Shown piece after piece: positions 11,101-21,759 of a stretch of DNA of 64,000 bases. Position numbers and translations under genes: made by a program. The notes under the pieces are model-generated. The model worked only from the letters and a program-made list of their open reading frames with translations, was not told the origin of the DNA and searched no databases. Source of the DNA: Vicia villosa (taxonomy: Eukaryota > Streptophyta > Magnoliopsida > Fabales > Fabaceae); assembly GCF_029867415.1 (NCBI RefSeq), contig NC_081186.1, forward strand, positions 28,771,915 through 28,835,914, in the 5' to 3' direction. Each line of letters starts with the position of its first letter. The stretch's first letter is position 1.

Positions 11101-12332
11101 TTCTTTTTATTTTTACTTGATTAATGCAATTTCCTTAAATAAAAAAAATGACAAAATATATCTTCTACCCAATTAGAATTCTAGGAATATTTTGTTTCTT
11201 TTTTTTTTTTAGAATTTAATTGCTGTTTTTTTCTTTTATTCTTGATTGGCTCATATAATAAAAAATACATAGTTTTTCTTAGTTCTTTTATTCAAAAATA
11301 GCCTTAAACATGAATAAAAATACAATTTGCTTGTGAATATTTTTCTTGTAGATTTAGAATTTAATTCTTTTATTTTTGTGAATATTTTTAATATTTTTTG
11401 AAATGTCAGAAATACCCCTAGTTGTTAAAGTTGACTTTAGCCAACTTAACTAACTTTCTCCCCTTCTTCTTTCTTTTTTTTTTTTGCTTTTTTTTTGCTT
11501 AGTTATTTCTCCTTATATCTTAGTTTAGTTCTTAATTAGGATTTACATTTTCATGAATAATCATTAGGCTAGACTTAATTAGGTTAGTCTCCCCCTTTTT
11601 CATTTCATTTCCTTTTACAACATTAAAACACTTAACAAATATTCAAATTAATTCCCTTTAAAAAATACCAAGAAAATACAATAAAACATTAATAAAGGAT
11701 AAAAAACAATAAAAAGGGAATGAAAGCTCTCGTCTCCCTTGCTTAAGGGAATCACTGGAGCATAAATTCTCAATCCTAAAAAACAGCAACCAAAGAGTAA
11801 CTCGAGTCTCCCTTGCTTAAGAGTCCCACTTGAAACACTCAAACTCTCTCTCTTATCTCTTTCATAAGGGCAATGTTATTTCAACTCGAACGCATCGTAG
11901 GTCATCCCCTTATGCAAGAGCGTGAACGTTAACTCCGCCCAAATAAAAAACACAAAACAAACAAAAACATGTGAGCCGAACTACGACGCTCTGATTCCTG
12001 AAAAGGATACGTAGGCATCAAGTCTCGGGGCTTGAACGAGCATAATTGTAAATAATTCATTCTTTTCCTTGTATTTCTTTTGCATTTATTCGCATTTAGG
12101 CTTTAGACATTAGACACACCCTTTAGATAGAAACAAACATAGGTGGATACCATCGAGTACGATAGGCGTGATGGGTGATAGTACCTTCCCCTTGCGTAAC
12201 CGACTCCCGTACCTAGTTCTCTGGTCGAAAGACCTTGTTCTTATTCGTTTTAGGTTTGTTGGCATTCATTTCCTTTTAGGATAGATATGTTAGTGGCGAC
12301 TCTGTTCATTTTTCGCGAGCGTGCGACACTCA
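8137..12332 (+). repeat. 3' LTR of element E, about 4.2 kb
   Basis: Starts TGTCATACCCCAAATTTG. It ends ...GTGCGACACTCA, after which F gag coding sequence resumes. The distal part has motifs often seen near Ogre LTR ends (GATTCCTGAAAAGGATACG at 11992-12010, CTTGCGTAACCGACTCCCG, GTGGCGACTCTG). A TATA box lies mid-LTR at 9616. There is no second LTR in the window, so this is the only LTR of a truncated copy. The exact end is set by where F coding resumes and could be off by a few bases. Confidence 0.75.
9616..9623 (+). promoter_or_regulatory. TATA box of the E LTR promoter
   Basis: CTATATAAACC is followed about 30 nt later by pyrimidine/CA-rich leader sequence (CATTCATTTTTCTTC), the layout expected at an LTR U3/R boundary. 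A donor-like GAG|GTAAAT lies at about 10271. Confidence 0.6.
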
Positions 12333-12841
12333 GCATTCAAATTATTCTAATGGGGACAATACTTGATCAACTCTTGGAATTTTGTAGCATACTCCGCCAC
12401 AGTTCCATTCCCTAGCTTCAACTCAATAAATTCCACCTCTTTCTTTCCACGGTAATATTCCGGAAAATAGTTCTCCAAGAATGCATCGCAAAAAAGATCC
12501 CAAGTAATCTGAATACCCTCTTCTTCAAATCTCTGAGCAGTGTTACCCCACCAATCCTCAACTTCTTTCTCGAGCATGTGAGTACCAAACCGCATTCTCT
12601 GCGTATCAATACAATTCATAACCCGGAAGATCTTCTCAGGCTTTAACCAAGCTTGTGCCTTATCAGGTTCATGTTCTCCCTAAAAGATAGGTGGATTGTT
12701 CCTTTGGAATTTCCCCAAAGCACGAAATTCATCATCATCACCATTTCGATTACCAACATTCACTTGAAGAATCTGACCACGAGTTCCAGCCAACATCCTC
12801 AATGCATCAGCAATGGCATCATCGTTCCTTCCAGCAACCAT
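12333..12841 (-). pseudogene. Gypsy F: gag N-terminal and capsid region
   Basis: Starts at ATG 12841 (MVAGRNDDAIADALRMLAG, a typical start for this gag family) and includes FRALGKFQRNNPP. The retrotransposon-gag signature follows at 12347-12619 in another frame (MLEKEVEDWWGN, WDLFCDAFLENYFPEYYRG, FIELKLGNGTVAEYATKFQEL). A frameshift lies near 12640-12680. A Tyr-to-stop TAG occurs at 12344-12346, after which N-N-L-N-A-E continues to the E boundary. It binds genomic RNA in the capsid. The downstream half is displaced to 6202. Confidence 0.85.
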
Positions 12842-12958
12842 CGTCCTAAAACAACCAACAACCAAAACAGAAAAAACAGTATTGATCATTTCAGATAAAT
12901 AAATCTAATACAACAGGAATAAAATACATTAATGACCTTGACAAACTGGTCGAACCAT

Positions 12959-12970
12959 GCTTTGATACCA
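12959..12970 (-). other. Primer binding site of gypsy F (initiator tRNA-Met type)
   Basis: Minus strand TGGTATCAAAGC, one base off TGGTATCAGAGC, four bases from the LTR end TGTAACACCC at 12975. Confidence 0.8.
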
Positions 12971-12974
12971 CTAA

Positions 12975-13970
12975 TGTAACACCCATTTTCTAACCCTAAA
13001 ATATAATAAACATTCACAGAGTGTTGACATGCATATAATAAAAAGGCGTCACATGCTGTTTTCACCGCAATGAAAACCCAAAACAAACATACCAAACATG
13101 CATTAATCATCTTGTAACACAATTTAATACCCCATGCTTTCATAAATCATGCATATCACATGTGGAATAATAAACATCAAGAAATTTCAATGAACATATC
13201 CCATACTATATTCATCTACCAATTCAAAATATCATAATCAACTATGCTACTTGAAATTCCAAATATCTAGGCAACATAGCCTTTAACAACATATCTGAAT
13301 TATAGGTCAAATACAAATAAGTTAGCAATATTCAAACATAAGCACAAGTTCAAATAAAATCCCCCCAAAGTGTTACATGATCAGAGCATATGAATCGCTA
13401 CCTAATCAAACAACAAACTCAGAAGCTCCTCGGCTAAATCCTTGGACAAGCTCACTACTCGTTGTAACCTGTACGATGTCACAATGAACATCATTCAAAC
13501 AGAAGGGTGAGAATTCAAATCATAATGAATACATACAATATGAACAATGAATATAGCATACAATAGTATTATCATATCCTCGCACTTCATAATTATCACA
13601 TCATTATGTTTCCACACAAGGATCAAAGCCACCATGAATGCATGTACAATTATCACAAGATATATGCAATTAAGATCACCCGTACAATCTTAACATACTG
13701 CATACCACAATAATTCACACATTGAATTATCCATCAATTGTACAAAATACATCAATTAATCAATCACAACGAATGCGTCCAAATAACATATGTTCATTCA
13801 CACAATTTCATGAATATCATATCACATACATATTAACAAATGTCATCCACAATTCATCGATTCATAACTCACATATACATAATTACATGTTATTCACACA
13901 ACGACATCATAATTAATTCATCAAGTGCTAACCGTTCCATTCTTATTATATAAATAATCTCATTAGCTCC
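12975..13970 (-). repeat. 5' LTR of gypsy F, inner part (split by element A)
   Basis: Begins TGTAACACCCATTTTC beside the PBS. It runs without coding content to GCTCC at 13966-13970, where A is inserted. The rest of the LTR resumes at 24645. Confidence 0.8.
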
Positions 13971-15612
13971 TGTAACTCGGTGAACTGACTTTTATTTTTA
14001 ATATGCAACAATGTTGCGGTGAGCATGAGTCGCCACCGACTTTTATTTTGTCCAATGTTAGGAAAGGTAAAAAGTACAGAAAAAGACCTTTTTAAAAAGA
14101 AAACGGGCTCGGGGGGTAAGTTATGAAAAGGGAAGGTGCAAGCACCCTTTTCATCCGTAGTTATCTACGGGCTCTTAATTTGCTTAGCTCATGTTTGTTT
14201 GTTTATTTTGAGTGTAAAAGGGACATAAGGACTTTAGCGTAAATGCGAGGCCTTAGTTTTTTGAAAGAGTATTGAAAAGATGTTTTTAATTGAGCTAGGC
14301 ATATTAAGAGCACTACCCTAAATAGTTGGTCTTTTTCTATGCCTTTTAAAGTTCCTAGGACTATCCATACTATATAGAAGTAGGTAGTCCTTGTTTATAT
14401 TGGACGTGCGGGTCATCGAGGGGTCATCGAGGTCGTTTGAAGGCAACAGGTAGAGGTACCTTTAGCAATTTTCGAAGGGGACAATCGTCACTTTTTTGTA
14501 GGCAACAATCGAGGGTCATCGAGGGACATAGTGACGATTTTATCTTGAGGGACCTTTGCTAATGGGTACCTCTACATTTCGAGGGACACGACCATTTCTT
14601 TCCGAAGGCAACGAGAGAGGCGTACCCTAGAGGTGAGTGAGTGCGATGTGTGTTAGTTTCAGATATGTTATCTTGATTTTAAGGTTAGCTAACGTTCAGT
14701 TAATTAGTCTTGCCATACATGCCTAGTTACTAACAGTTAATATTTACAGAAATTTAAAATGCGGGAAGTAAACTCCTACGCTATTACATGGCTTCGGGGA
14801 TAGGGGATTATAGATTTAAACCAATGGGGGAAGAAAAAGTAAAGCCTAATGAAAATTAAAGCAGAAATAAAAAGAAATAATATATACAAAAATTAATTAA
14901 AATTTCCAACGTCCACGTCCAATACCTCAATGATGGTAGTACCTCACAACAATCAAGCAAATGTTAGTCACGGATAAAATGATGCATGAATAAATGATAA
15001 AGATTATTAACAATTATTAATGAAAAATTAACAGAGAATAACAAACATATTAATTTCTAAGCAAATGATAACTAAAATAATATTTTTGGTATTTTTTTAA
15101 TGTTCTAACATGTTTTTTTTTTGGATTTTTAATAATAGTTAAATTAAAAAACTAAATCAAATGGACAAGTAAATAATAAAAGAGTGATTCAAAGAGATGC
15201 AAATAAACCATGGACCTAAAATCTAATATAGAAACTCTAAAATTTCACCTATAATTAAATAGAAAATATTCAAATAAACCTAAATAATCAATTAAAACTA
15301 CAACACAGTAAGAACTAAAAAGTAAAAAAAAATAAAAAATGCAATTAGAGAGAACAAGTTTCCATGCGTGCCAGTACAATGCAATTGTATCTTTTCCAAT
15401 TTTGACATCAATATAATATGAGTATACATTTTAATAACACCACATGCCAAGAGATTTTATTTGACTTTTCAAAACAATAGAACTACCAATAACAATGAGA
15501 CACCTAGCATGCATATGATAGAAAACCACACTAAAATAATTAAGAACACCAATATCAATTTCATCGAATCAAAGAAACACACCAAGAATACCCAACAAAA
15601 TAAAGAGTAGAA

Positions 15613-15945
15613 ATACCGATCGGGAATCACGTCCGAGTGCTGGGATGGTTTGCCGGAAAGAGAGATTCACGGTGGCCGGTGTTGCAATCGGATCTGGAGG
15701 TCGCAAGTTCGTCGATTGCGTGTTGCTGTTGGCGTCGGCTGGGTGTGCGGTTTATCGACGGCTTCAATGGAGATCCGGCGAGGGCTGCACGATCTGAGAC
15801 TCCCGACTGTGATGGTGAAGGATGTCGTCCGACGGAGGGATGCACGGTGGTGCTGCTGTGCTTGGGATTTCGGTTGTTCCGGCACGGTGATTCCGACTGG
15901 GCAGTGGCGGTGTTCAGATTCGATTTCGTCGACACTGCTTCTCTT
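15613..15945. other. GC-rich block in the A LTR (repeated at 23402-23734)
   Basis: About 330 bp rich in CG and CGG with overlapping ORFs on both strands. None of those I examined has a convincing ATG start with a known domain; the 102-codon minus-strand frame begins at GTG. Base composition contrasts sharply with the flanking LTR. It could be a captured host exon, a U3/R regulatory block, or a CpG-retaining segment of a young copy. No function assigned. Confidence 0.5.
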
Positions 15946-16730
15946 CCTTTTTCGTTCTTAATCTCTTCCGTGATGTTATTACTTGGGTAGTTTGAGGAAG
16001 ATAATTTGTGAGGTAATGGTTTTGACTATAGAAACTGTGTGTAATGGTGTAGTATTTGTTTCTTATCTGTGAGAAAGATGAAGTATTAGTGTGAAGGTTT
16101 AGGATAGGATTATGTACGTGACTGTTAGTAGTGTGAATAAAAAATGGCCTTTTCTATCTATGGAAGAAAACAGGGTTAGTGTAAAAAGAAGTGGAATGTG
16201 TCTGTACGTGAAAGTGTGAAAGTGGCGTAAGGGTTAATTGTTCGTGGTCAATGAATAAGGGTTAGCGGACTTGTTTCTTTTGTACCGTGAAGATTGGTGG
16301 AATCAGGGTTTTTTGTGTTGTGTAGAGTTAAAAATAGGGTTGATTTATAAGGTGAAATTAGGTTAGATTAAAATAGAAACAAATCATTTAACCATTTAAA
16401 ACAATAAAACTCAAGAAAATCAAATATTATTTAATTTTAAAGTTTATGATTGTTTTAAATAATTAATATGATTTTTTCCTAAAATACCAATTTCTACCTA
16501 AAATGATAAGGAAAACTAAATCTTTTTGAATCTTTTTATTTTTATGATTTTTTTGTTATTTTTTGGATTAAAATGGAAAAAAGTTAAAAAAACATTTTTT
16601 AAATAACAAATAAATAAAATACGAAAATAATTTTTAATTAATAAAAAAAAACTCATTTTTTGTGTTTTTTAAATATAAAATAAAAATAAAGTTAAGACTG
16701 TTAGAAGCAAATAAAAGGAAAAAAATGTTA

Positions 16731-16797
16731 GAGGTAAGATTTGAACCCATGACTTCTTACTTGCAATCCTTATTGCTTACCAATTGTGCTATGCTAT
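16731..16797 (-). other. tRNA-like module (A box and B box) in the 3' LTR of A
   Basis: Minus strand: A-box-like TAGCACAATTGGTA (16778-16791) and B-box-like GGGTTCAAATC (16738-16748), 43 nt apart as in real tRNA genes. The anticodon-arm region between them does not fold well and no acceptor stem pairs, so it is not a functional tRNA gene. The second LTR copy is at 24519-24585. Confidence 0.6.
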
Positions 16798-16856
16798 TTA
16801 TTTGAAATAAAATGACATTTTTGCAAATATATGAGGGCAAATTTTGGGGTATGACA

Positions 16857-16864
16857 GCTGCCCC
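16857..16864 (-). other. Polypurine tract of element A
   Basis: GGGGCAGC on the minus strand, abutting LTR start TGTCATACC at 16856. Confidence 0.9.
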
Positions 16865-17214
16865 TGTTCAATCTTTTTAAACCTGAAGATGTAGATTGGC
16901 GTATTCGCCACTCGGGATCTGAAGGTGGAAGAAGATTGAACACTAAAATACCCAAAAATTTGCACTTGCTGGTGCAGAGAGTAGTGCTATCGATGGTTTG
17001 AATGGGCTTAAAGATGCCATTAGTTGGATTGACAGGATGCCGTCGGAGGTGGGCTTAAAGATGCCACAAGTCTTTTGATAGTATGAAGGTCAGAGTGTAG
17101 TCGTACGTTGGACTGCATCTGAAGACGATGAGTAGATGAGAACATCAGAATGAACCGTTCGTTGGGCTGTATCTGACTTGCTTATCCTCAATCTCCTCTG
17201 AATTGTTTCTGAAT

Positions 17215-18196
17215 TGAACTTGTTGGCTCCATTGCCGAAGTATTAAGATTAGATCGTTGACTCCATTGTCTTGATCATCTCTTGTTACTAAGAATTTGGG
17301 TTATATTGGTGGCTCCATTGCCATGATCATTTTGACTCCATTGTCATGATAAATTATGACTCCATTATTAGTGGCTCTATTGCCGTGATCATTTTGACTC
17401 CATTGTCATGATCAATTTGTGGCTCCATTGTCGGTGGCTCTATTGCCGCGATCATTTTGACTCCATTGTCATGATCGATTGTGACTTCATTGTCAGAGGC
17501 TCTATTGCCGCGATCATTTTGACTCCATTGTCATGATCAATTTGTGACTCCATTGTCGGTGGCTCTATTGCCGCGATCATTTTGACTCCATTGTCATGAT
17601 CAATTGTGACTCCATTGTCAGAGGCTCTATTGCCGCGATCATTTTGACTCCATTGTCATGATCAATTATGACTCCATTGTCAGAGGCTCTATTGCCGCGA
17701 TCATTTTAACTCCATTGTCATGATCAATTGTGACTCCATTGTCAGAGGCTCTATTGCCGCGATCATTTTGACTCCATTGTCATGATCAATCTGTGACTCC
17801 ATTGTCGGTGGCTCTATTGCCGCGATCATTTTGACTCCATTGTCATGATCAATTTGTGACTCCATTGTCGGTGGCTCTATTGTCGCGATCATTTTGACTC
17901 CATTGTCATGATCAATTTGTGACTCCATTGTCGGTGGCTCTATTGCCGCGATCATTTTGATTCCATTGTCATGATCGAATATGACTCCATTGTCAGAGGC
18001 TCTATTGCCGCGATCATTTTGACTCCATTGTCATGATCAAATATGACTCCATTGTCAGAAGCTCAATTGCCGCGATCATTTTGACTCCATTGTCATGATC
18101 AAATATGACTCCATTGTCAGAGGCTTTATTGCCGTGATCATTTTGACTCCATTGTCATGACCAGATATGACTCCATTGTCAGAGGCTCCATTGCCA
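17215..18196 (-). repeat. Tandem array, unit about 62-63 bp, in the A 3' UTR
   Basis: More than a dozen units containing GACTCCATTGTCATGATCAA and GGCTCTATTGCCGCGATCAT. Where the unit is exactly 63 bp the frame stays open and gives a 21-residue peptide repeat (17701-17955, minus). Other units are 62 bp, which breaks the frame, so I do not call it a protein. Confidence 0.9.
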
Positions 18197-20311
18197 TGAA
18201 TGAGTGTCAGGATTAAGTCTTTGTCTTGATTGTCCCTGTACTATAAATGATATTTGACTGGGAAGTAACCTGAAAAGGTAAAGTTAGTTTTATGCAATGT
18301 CATGATGCATGTATGTATGGTATGTTTTTTTTTTAAATGGATGAGAGTGTTATGCTTATGCTGTCAGGTATATGATGTATGAATGCAAAATGTTGTTTAA
18401 TGATGACAGTAAATTGTATCAGTGTTTTGCGGGGAAAATAAATCCCTGACTGTTCAGCGCTTTTGAGAGATTATTTGAATCTCGACTTGACTGCCCCAGA
18501 TGAATGGGATAATACCATGTCACGCCCCTTGTGTATATTGGCCTTTAGCCAGCTGAGTCTAGCGTAAGAAATATTTTTTCTTTTTGAAGCAACTTTGTCT
18601 GTCTGGAGGACTTTCTGAGAAAACCTGCCCCAGTATCATGAACTTAGGAACAATGCCCCTAAATAATCTAGGTCGGAGGTAATTTTCAACTATGCCTGGG
18701 TGCATGCCCCTGATTGTTCAACACTTTTGAGTGATTCTTCAAATCTTGACCTGATTGCCCCAGATTGACTGAACTATTACTCAATGGAGTATCCAACTGC
18801 TTTTGTGCCCCTGAGGGTGATCAGAACTTGAGGTATTCTCGCTCGAACTCAACGGAGTTCTGAAGACAACTTGTCCCTTGAAAGGATTAAACTTTTCATC
18901 TGCAGCTCATGATGGAAGCTTTCCTGGTGTCAAGTACTTGTTCATATGCAAAGAATGTTTAAAATGAGAAATATAGTTCTAATACAAAGTTCATGTTTGT
19001 CTTGAAGTTTTAAAGAGGAAATTTTTGAAAACATCTATTTTTGTGAAAGGTGGTGTGATACCAACTCAAGCGTTTTAGCAGAACTCCTAGGAGTCAGTTT
19101 ACCGTATTCTCGTTTACAGTATGCTTTCGAATTAACCCTGCTTCAATTAGGACTTTTGAGGGTTGTAACGTGGTCAGGTTCACGGTTTTTTTTAGAAAAA
19201 ATGGATGTTTAGGCTCAAAATTTAATTGGTGCCCACCCCCTTCGTGATGTTCTCCAACCTAAGTTCAGTTAACTCGATGCGAGCATTCATCCTTCAAGAG
19301 GAGTTTGAGACGATTGAGGAATCAATGAGGTGTTTGGACATGGCAGTCACTTTATCCTTTCATATTTTGTGTCTGATCACGCGACTTGTTCTTTGAATTT
19401 ATAGTCACACGACTTCGCCTTTTTTTGTTGAGGATCTTTTTTTTGTTTCCCTAAATTTTGCCTGGACAAATTCTTTTGAATTCTGGGTTTGAAGTCCAGC
19501 GGGATGCCCTAACTTTTGCCTAAGTCACTTGTTTTCAAGTTTGTTGACTTAGCGGGCTTTCTTTTTCTTTCTTTTTTCGGTTTATTTTTCCTTTTTTGAA
19601 CAAGTCGTATGATCCTGAGATGTCTTCGATTCGTTGGAAAGATTGTGACTACCTCATTTCTTGGTTGACGAGGAATAACCACTGTGGTATTGTCATATTT
19701 TGACCTCCTGATGTGAGGGATAACCATTGCGGTTTCGAGATTACTCAACCTTTTGAAGGATAACCATTGTTGTATCCTTAGATGCGAGCTCCTGCTGAAT
19801 TTTGAACACTCAATCAGTTTAACCGAACACTACCCTGCCCCTAGGTTAAATGTGAGGGTTTTTTCGTATAGAAAAGAAACTCCTACTTCAAGGCTCAAAG
19901 GGGTTGACAAGGGATTAACTTCCTTATATCTCCAGTGTTTGGGAATTTGAAACAATGCCTGTACATCATCAACAGGGTTTTACTCGAAAGCACACCATTT
20001 GAGATTATTGGTATTATGCGTTCGTCATTCTCCCTTCAGAGTCATCATGCTTTATCACTGAGAGTTTGGTATCACCAGCAAATAAAAACATATTAGAGTG
20101 AGAACGAATGAATTTTTTCAAGACAAACATATCCAATGCATCATTATTATAGTTCAAAAACAAACAAGTATTGCAAATAGACAGTATTGAACAAGAACAA
20201 GAAAGATTACGCATGAAAATGCATGAGAAATTACGAATTGCCAACATTGCGGAGATTTTCTCCGTATGGACTTATTGCTTCAGAAGGTCCATTGAGTCGA
20301 AGGAGAACTTC
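18197..20311 (-). other. Non-coding interior of A, 3' half, including conserved blocks
   Basis: No ORF with recognisable protein. Several blocks are shared with B: GCTTCAATTAGGACTTTTGA (19139; B 43230) and AAGGGGTTGACAAGGGATTA (about 19897; B about 43900). Hairpins at 19462-19552 are listed separately. The remainder shows nothing I can name. Confidence 0.7.
19462..19552 (-). other. Pair of 3' UTR hairpins in A
   Basis: Stem 1: CTGGAC (19462-19467) with GTCCAG (19494-19499). Stem 2: CTAAGTCA (19520-19527) with TGACTTAG (19545-19552). Each 5' arm is preceded by TTTTGC. Counterparts occur in B (43544-43622) and C (35263-35405). Confidence 0.6.
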
Positions 20312-20420
20312 AAATCTGGCCTGCAGGTGTGAATATGATAGCCTTTGCATCAATCAGGTCTTGTACCTTATCTCGGACTAGTTGGCAATTATCGATCGAC
20401 TGACCAAGTGCCCCAGAGAG
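20312..20420 (-). pseudogene. Ogre gag zinc-finger tail remnant in A
   Basis: Minus strand translates to SIDNCQLVRDKVQDLIDAKA ... IIF, then stops. It aligns with the D gag segment DADHCWALKNKIQDMIDAGE ... IEF. The Cys/His residues upstream are frameshifted. It shows that A descends from an Ogre-type element that lost nearly all its coding sequence. Confidence 0.65.
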
Positions 20421-20759
20421 GAAATCAAACCAAGTGTTCGTATCTGAACTACAGATTACTTCTAAGAAGAAGATTCTGACGAAGCCACAAAGGAGTTGTA
20501 AGTATCAAGCTTTAGGGATTTAAGGCAGAAAATGATAAGCTCGTTGTCTGGAAACCTGTTATGCAATGATATGTATGCAAATGCATATGCAATGTTTTCA
20601 AGGATCTTTATGGAATTTATTTTGCAACATTGAAATGTAGTTGCAGCTTTGTTGAAGAACTTTGACTTCCATCTTTGAACGTCCTTTTTTATGAATCAAG
20701 CTCACCATATCCAGTGGGTCATAGCCTATGATTCAGGGTATGTTACTTTTAAAGGCATA

Positions 20760-20875
20760 TGGCTAAAGGAAAATAAATCCTCTTGCCCCTTGATAGGAAC
20801 TGTACCTTTGAGTTTGAAGGTATCTGGCTAGAGGAAAATAAATCCTCTTGCCCCTTGTTAGGAATCTGGCTCTTG
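20760..20875 (-). repeat. Two-copy repeat in the A interior
   Basis: The block GGAAAATAAATCCTCTTGCC occurs twice about 70 bp apart. B carries the same two-copy arrangement at 45150-45245, so the duplication predates the split of A and B. Confidence 0.75.
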
Positions 20876-20969
20876 ATGATAGCACCTGGAATTGTGCGCC
20901 CTAAATACTTGAGATCCTTGAAAAAGGTTAGTTAGGTGATGAGGACGAGTAAGTCCTATAAAGAGTTCA

Positions 20970-21128
20970 AGTTGTTAGTGTACACACAAATCCTGCAAGG
21001 AAACCAAACAGTTAGGGTATAAACAAACCCTGCGAGGAAACCAAATGGTTAGGATATAAACAAATCCTGCGAGGAAACCAAGCGGTTAGGGGATAAACAT
21101 ATCCTGCAAGGAAACCAAAGGGTTAGCA
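20970..21128 (-). repeat. Tandem array, about 37 bp, 4 units, in the A leader
   Basis: Units contain CAAATCCTGCGAGGAAACCA then GGTTAGGATATAAA. B has one related unit near 45430, so A has expanded it. Confidence 0.85.
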
Positions 21129-21737
21129 GCACATACAAACAACTCACACAAGTGTCCTTAGGTTTAGAGGCTTGCATGAAGTTCAAAGGTAAATACCCTC
21201 CCACTGAAGTTTAGTTGGTTAAACCTGTCCTAAAAGAGTAACCGGGTTCTTTGGTGCTCATAACCCTGATCTTTCTCGCGGGCATTATCTCAACATGGCA
21301 CTCAATCGGCCAGCCAAAAAGATCCCTAGAGTCCAATCTCAATGAGTGTAGCGTCGAGTATCAACCGGCTTCAGTCAGGGATCCAAAGCCAGCCATCTCA
21401 CTACTTCCTATAGGCCAAAGTCAAGTTCACTAAGGTTCTAAGGGCGAATTAGTGCTTAATGACACCACACAGTAGCCAAATGTCTCCTCGATCACTTTCA
21501 AGGGCCATCAGGACAAACCAAAGCGTCGCACTAACGGTGGCCACCAGATCAACCATAACGATACATGTCGTACAGTCTCCTTGGTCTATTGCCACATACC
21601 TAAGGTATCTCGAGATTCGGGTTAGAATCTTTCACTCAGAAACAATCCCAAACAAACCCTTAAAAATAAAGCACACAAACAAACAATTAAAAACATTTAT
21701 GATGAACTAAGCCCTAAGGTAAACCCCTCTTAAAGAA
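21129..21737 (-). other. 5' leader of A, conserved with B and D
   Basis: Non-coding stretch between the PBS and the leader array. Blocks matching D (55342-55999) and B (45440-46065) include minus-strand AACTTCAGTGGGAGGGTA and the sequence around CTTAGGTTTAGAGGCTTGCA. Conservation where no protein is encoded suggests a cis-acting RNA signal (inference). Confidence 0.6.
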
Positions 21738-21755
21738 TCCCCAGCAGAGTCGCCA
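21738..21755 (-). other. Primer binding site of A (Ogre type)
   Basis: Minus strand TGGCGACTCTGCTGGGGA, four bases from the LTR end; the same sequence is used by B and D. Ogre PBSs are reported to match tRNA-Arg. Confidence 0.9.
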
Positions 21756-21759
21756 GTTC

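Larger units (their letters stand above)
13971..16856 (-). repeat. 3' LTR of element A, 2886 bp
   Basis: Plus-strand ends TGTAACTCGG...GGGGTATGACA. It contains an unusually GC-rich block at 15613-15945 amid A/T-rich sequence, and a tRNA-like module near the 16856 end. It differs from the other LTR at only a handful of sites, e.g. GCGAGGCC versus GCGTAGCC. Confidence 0.95.

Noticed and set aside
8137..12332. E as a clean solo LTR
   Set aside because: A PPT and 3' UTR arrays precede it, so it is the 3' end of a truncated element.
15627..15990. ORFs of 72-117 codons on both strands of the A LTR GC-rich block
   Set aside because: High GC removes stops in several frames at once; the main minus-strand frame starts at GTG and shows no domain.
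16731..16797. A functional tRNA gene
   Set aside because: A and B boxes are present but acceptor and anticodon stems do not pair.
17701..17955. 84-codon repeat protein on the minus strand
   Set aside because: Frame is open only where the tandem unit is 63 bp; adjacent 62-bp units break it.
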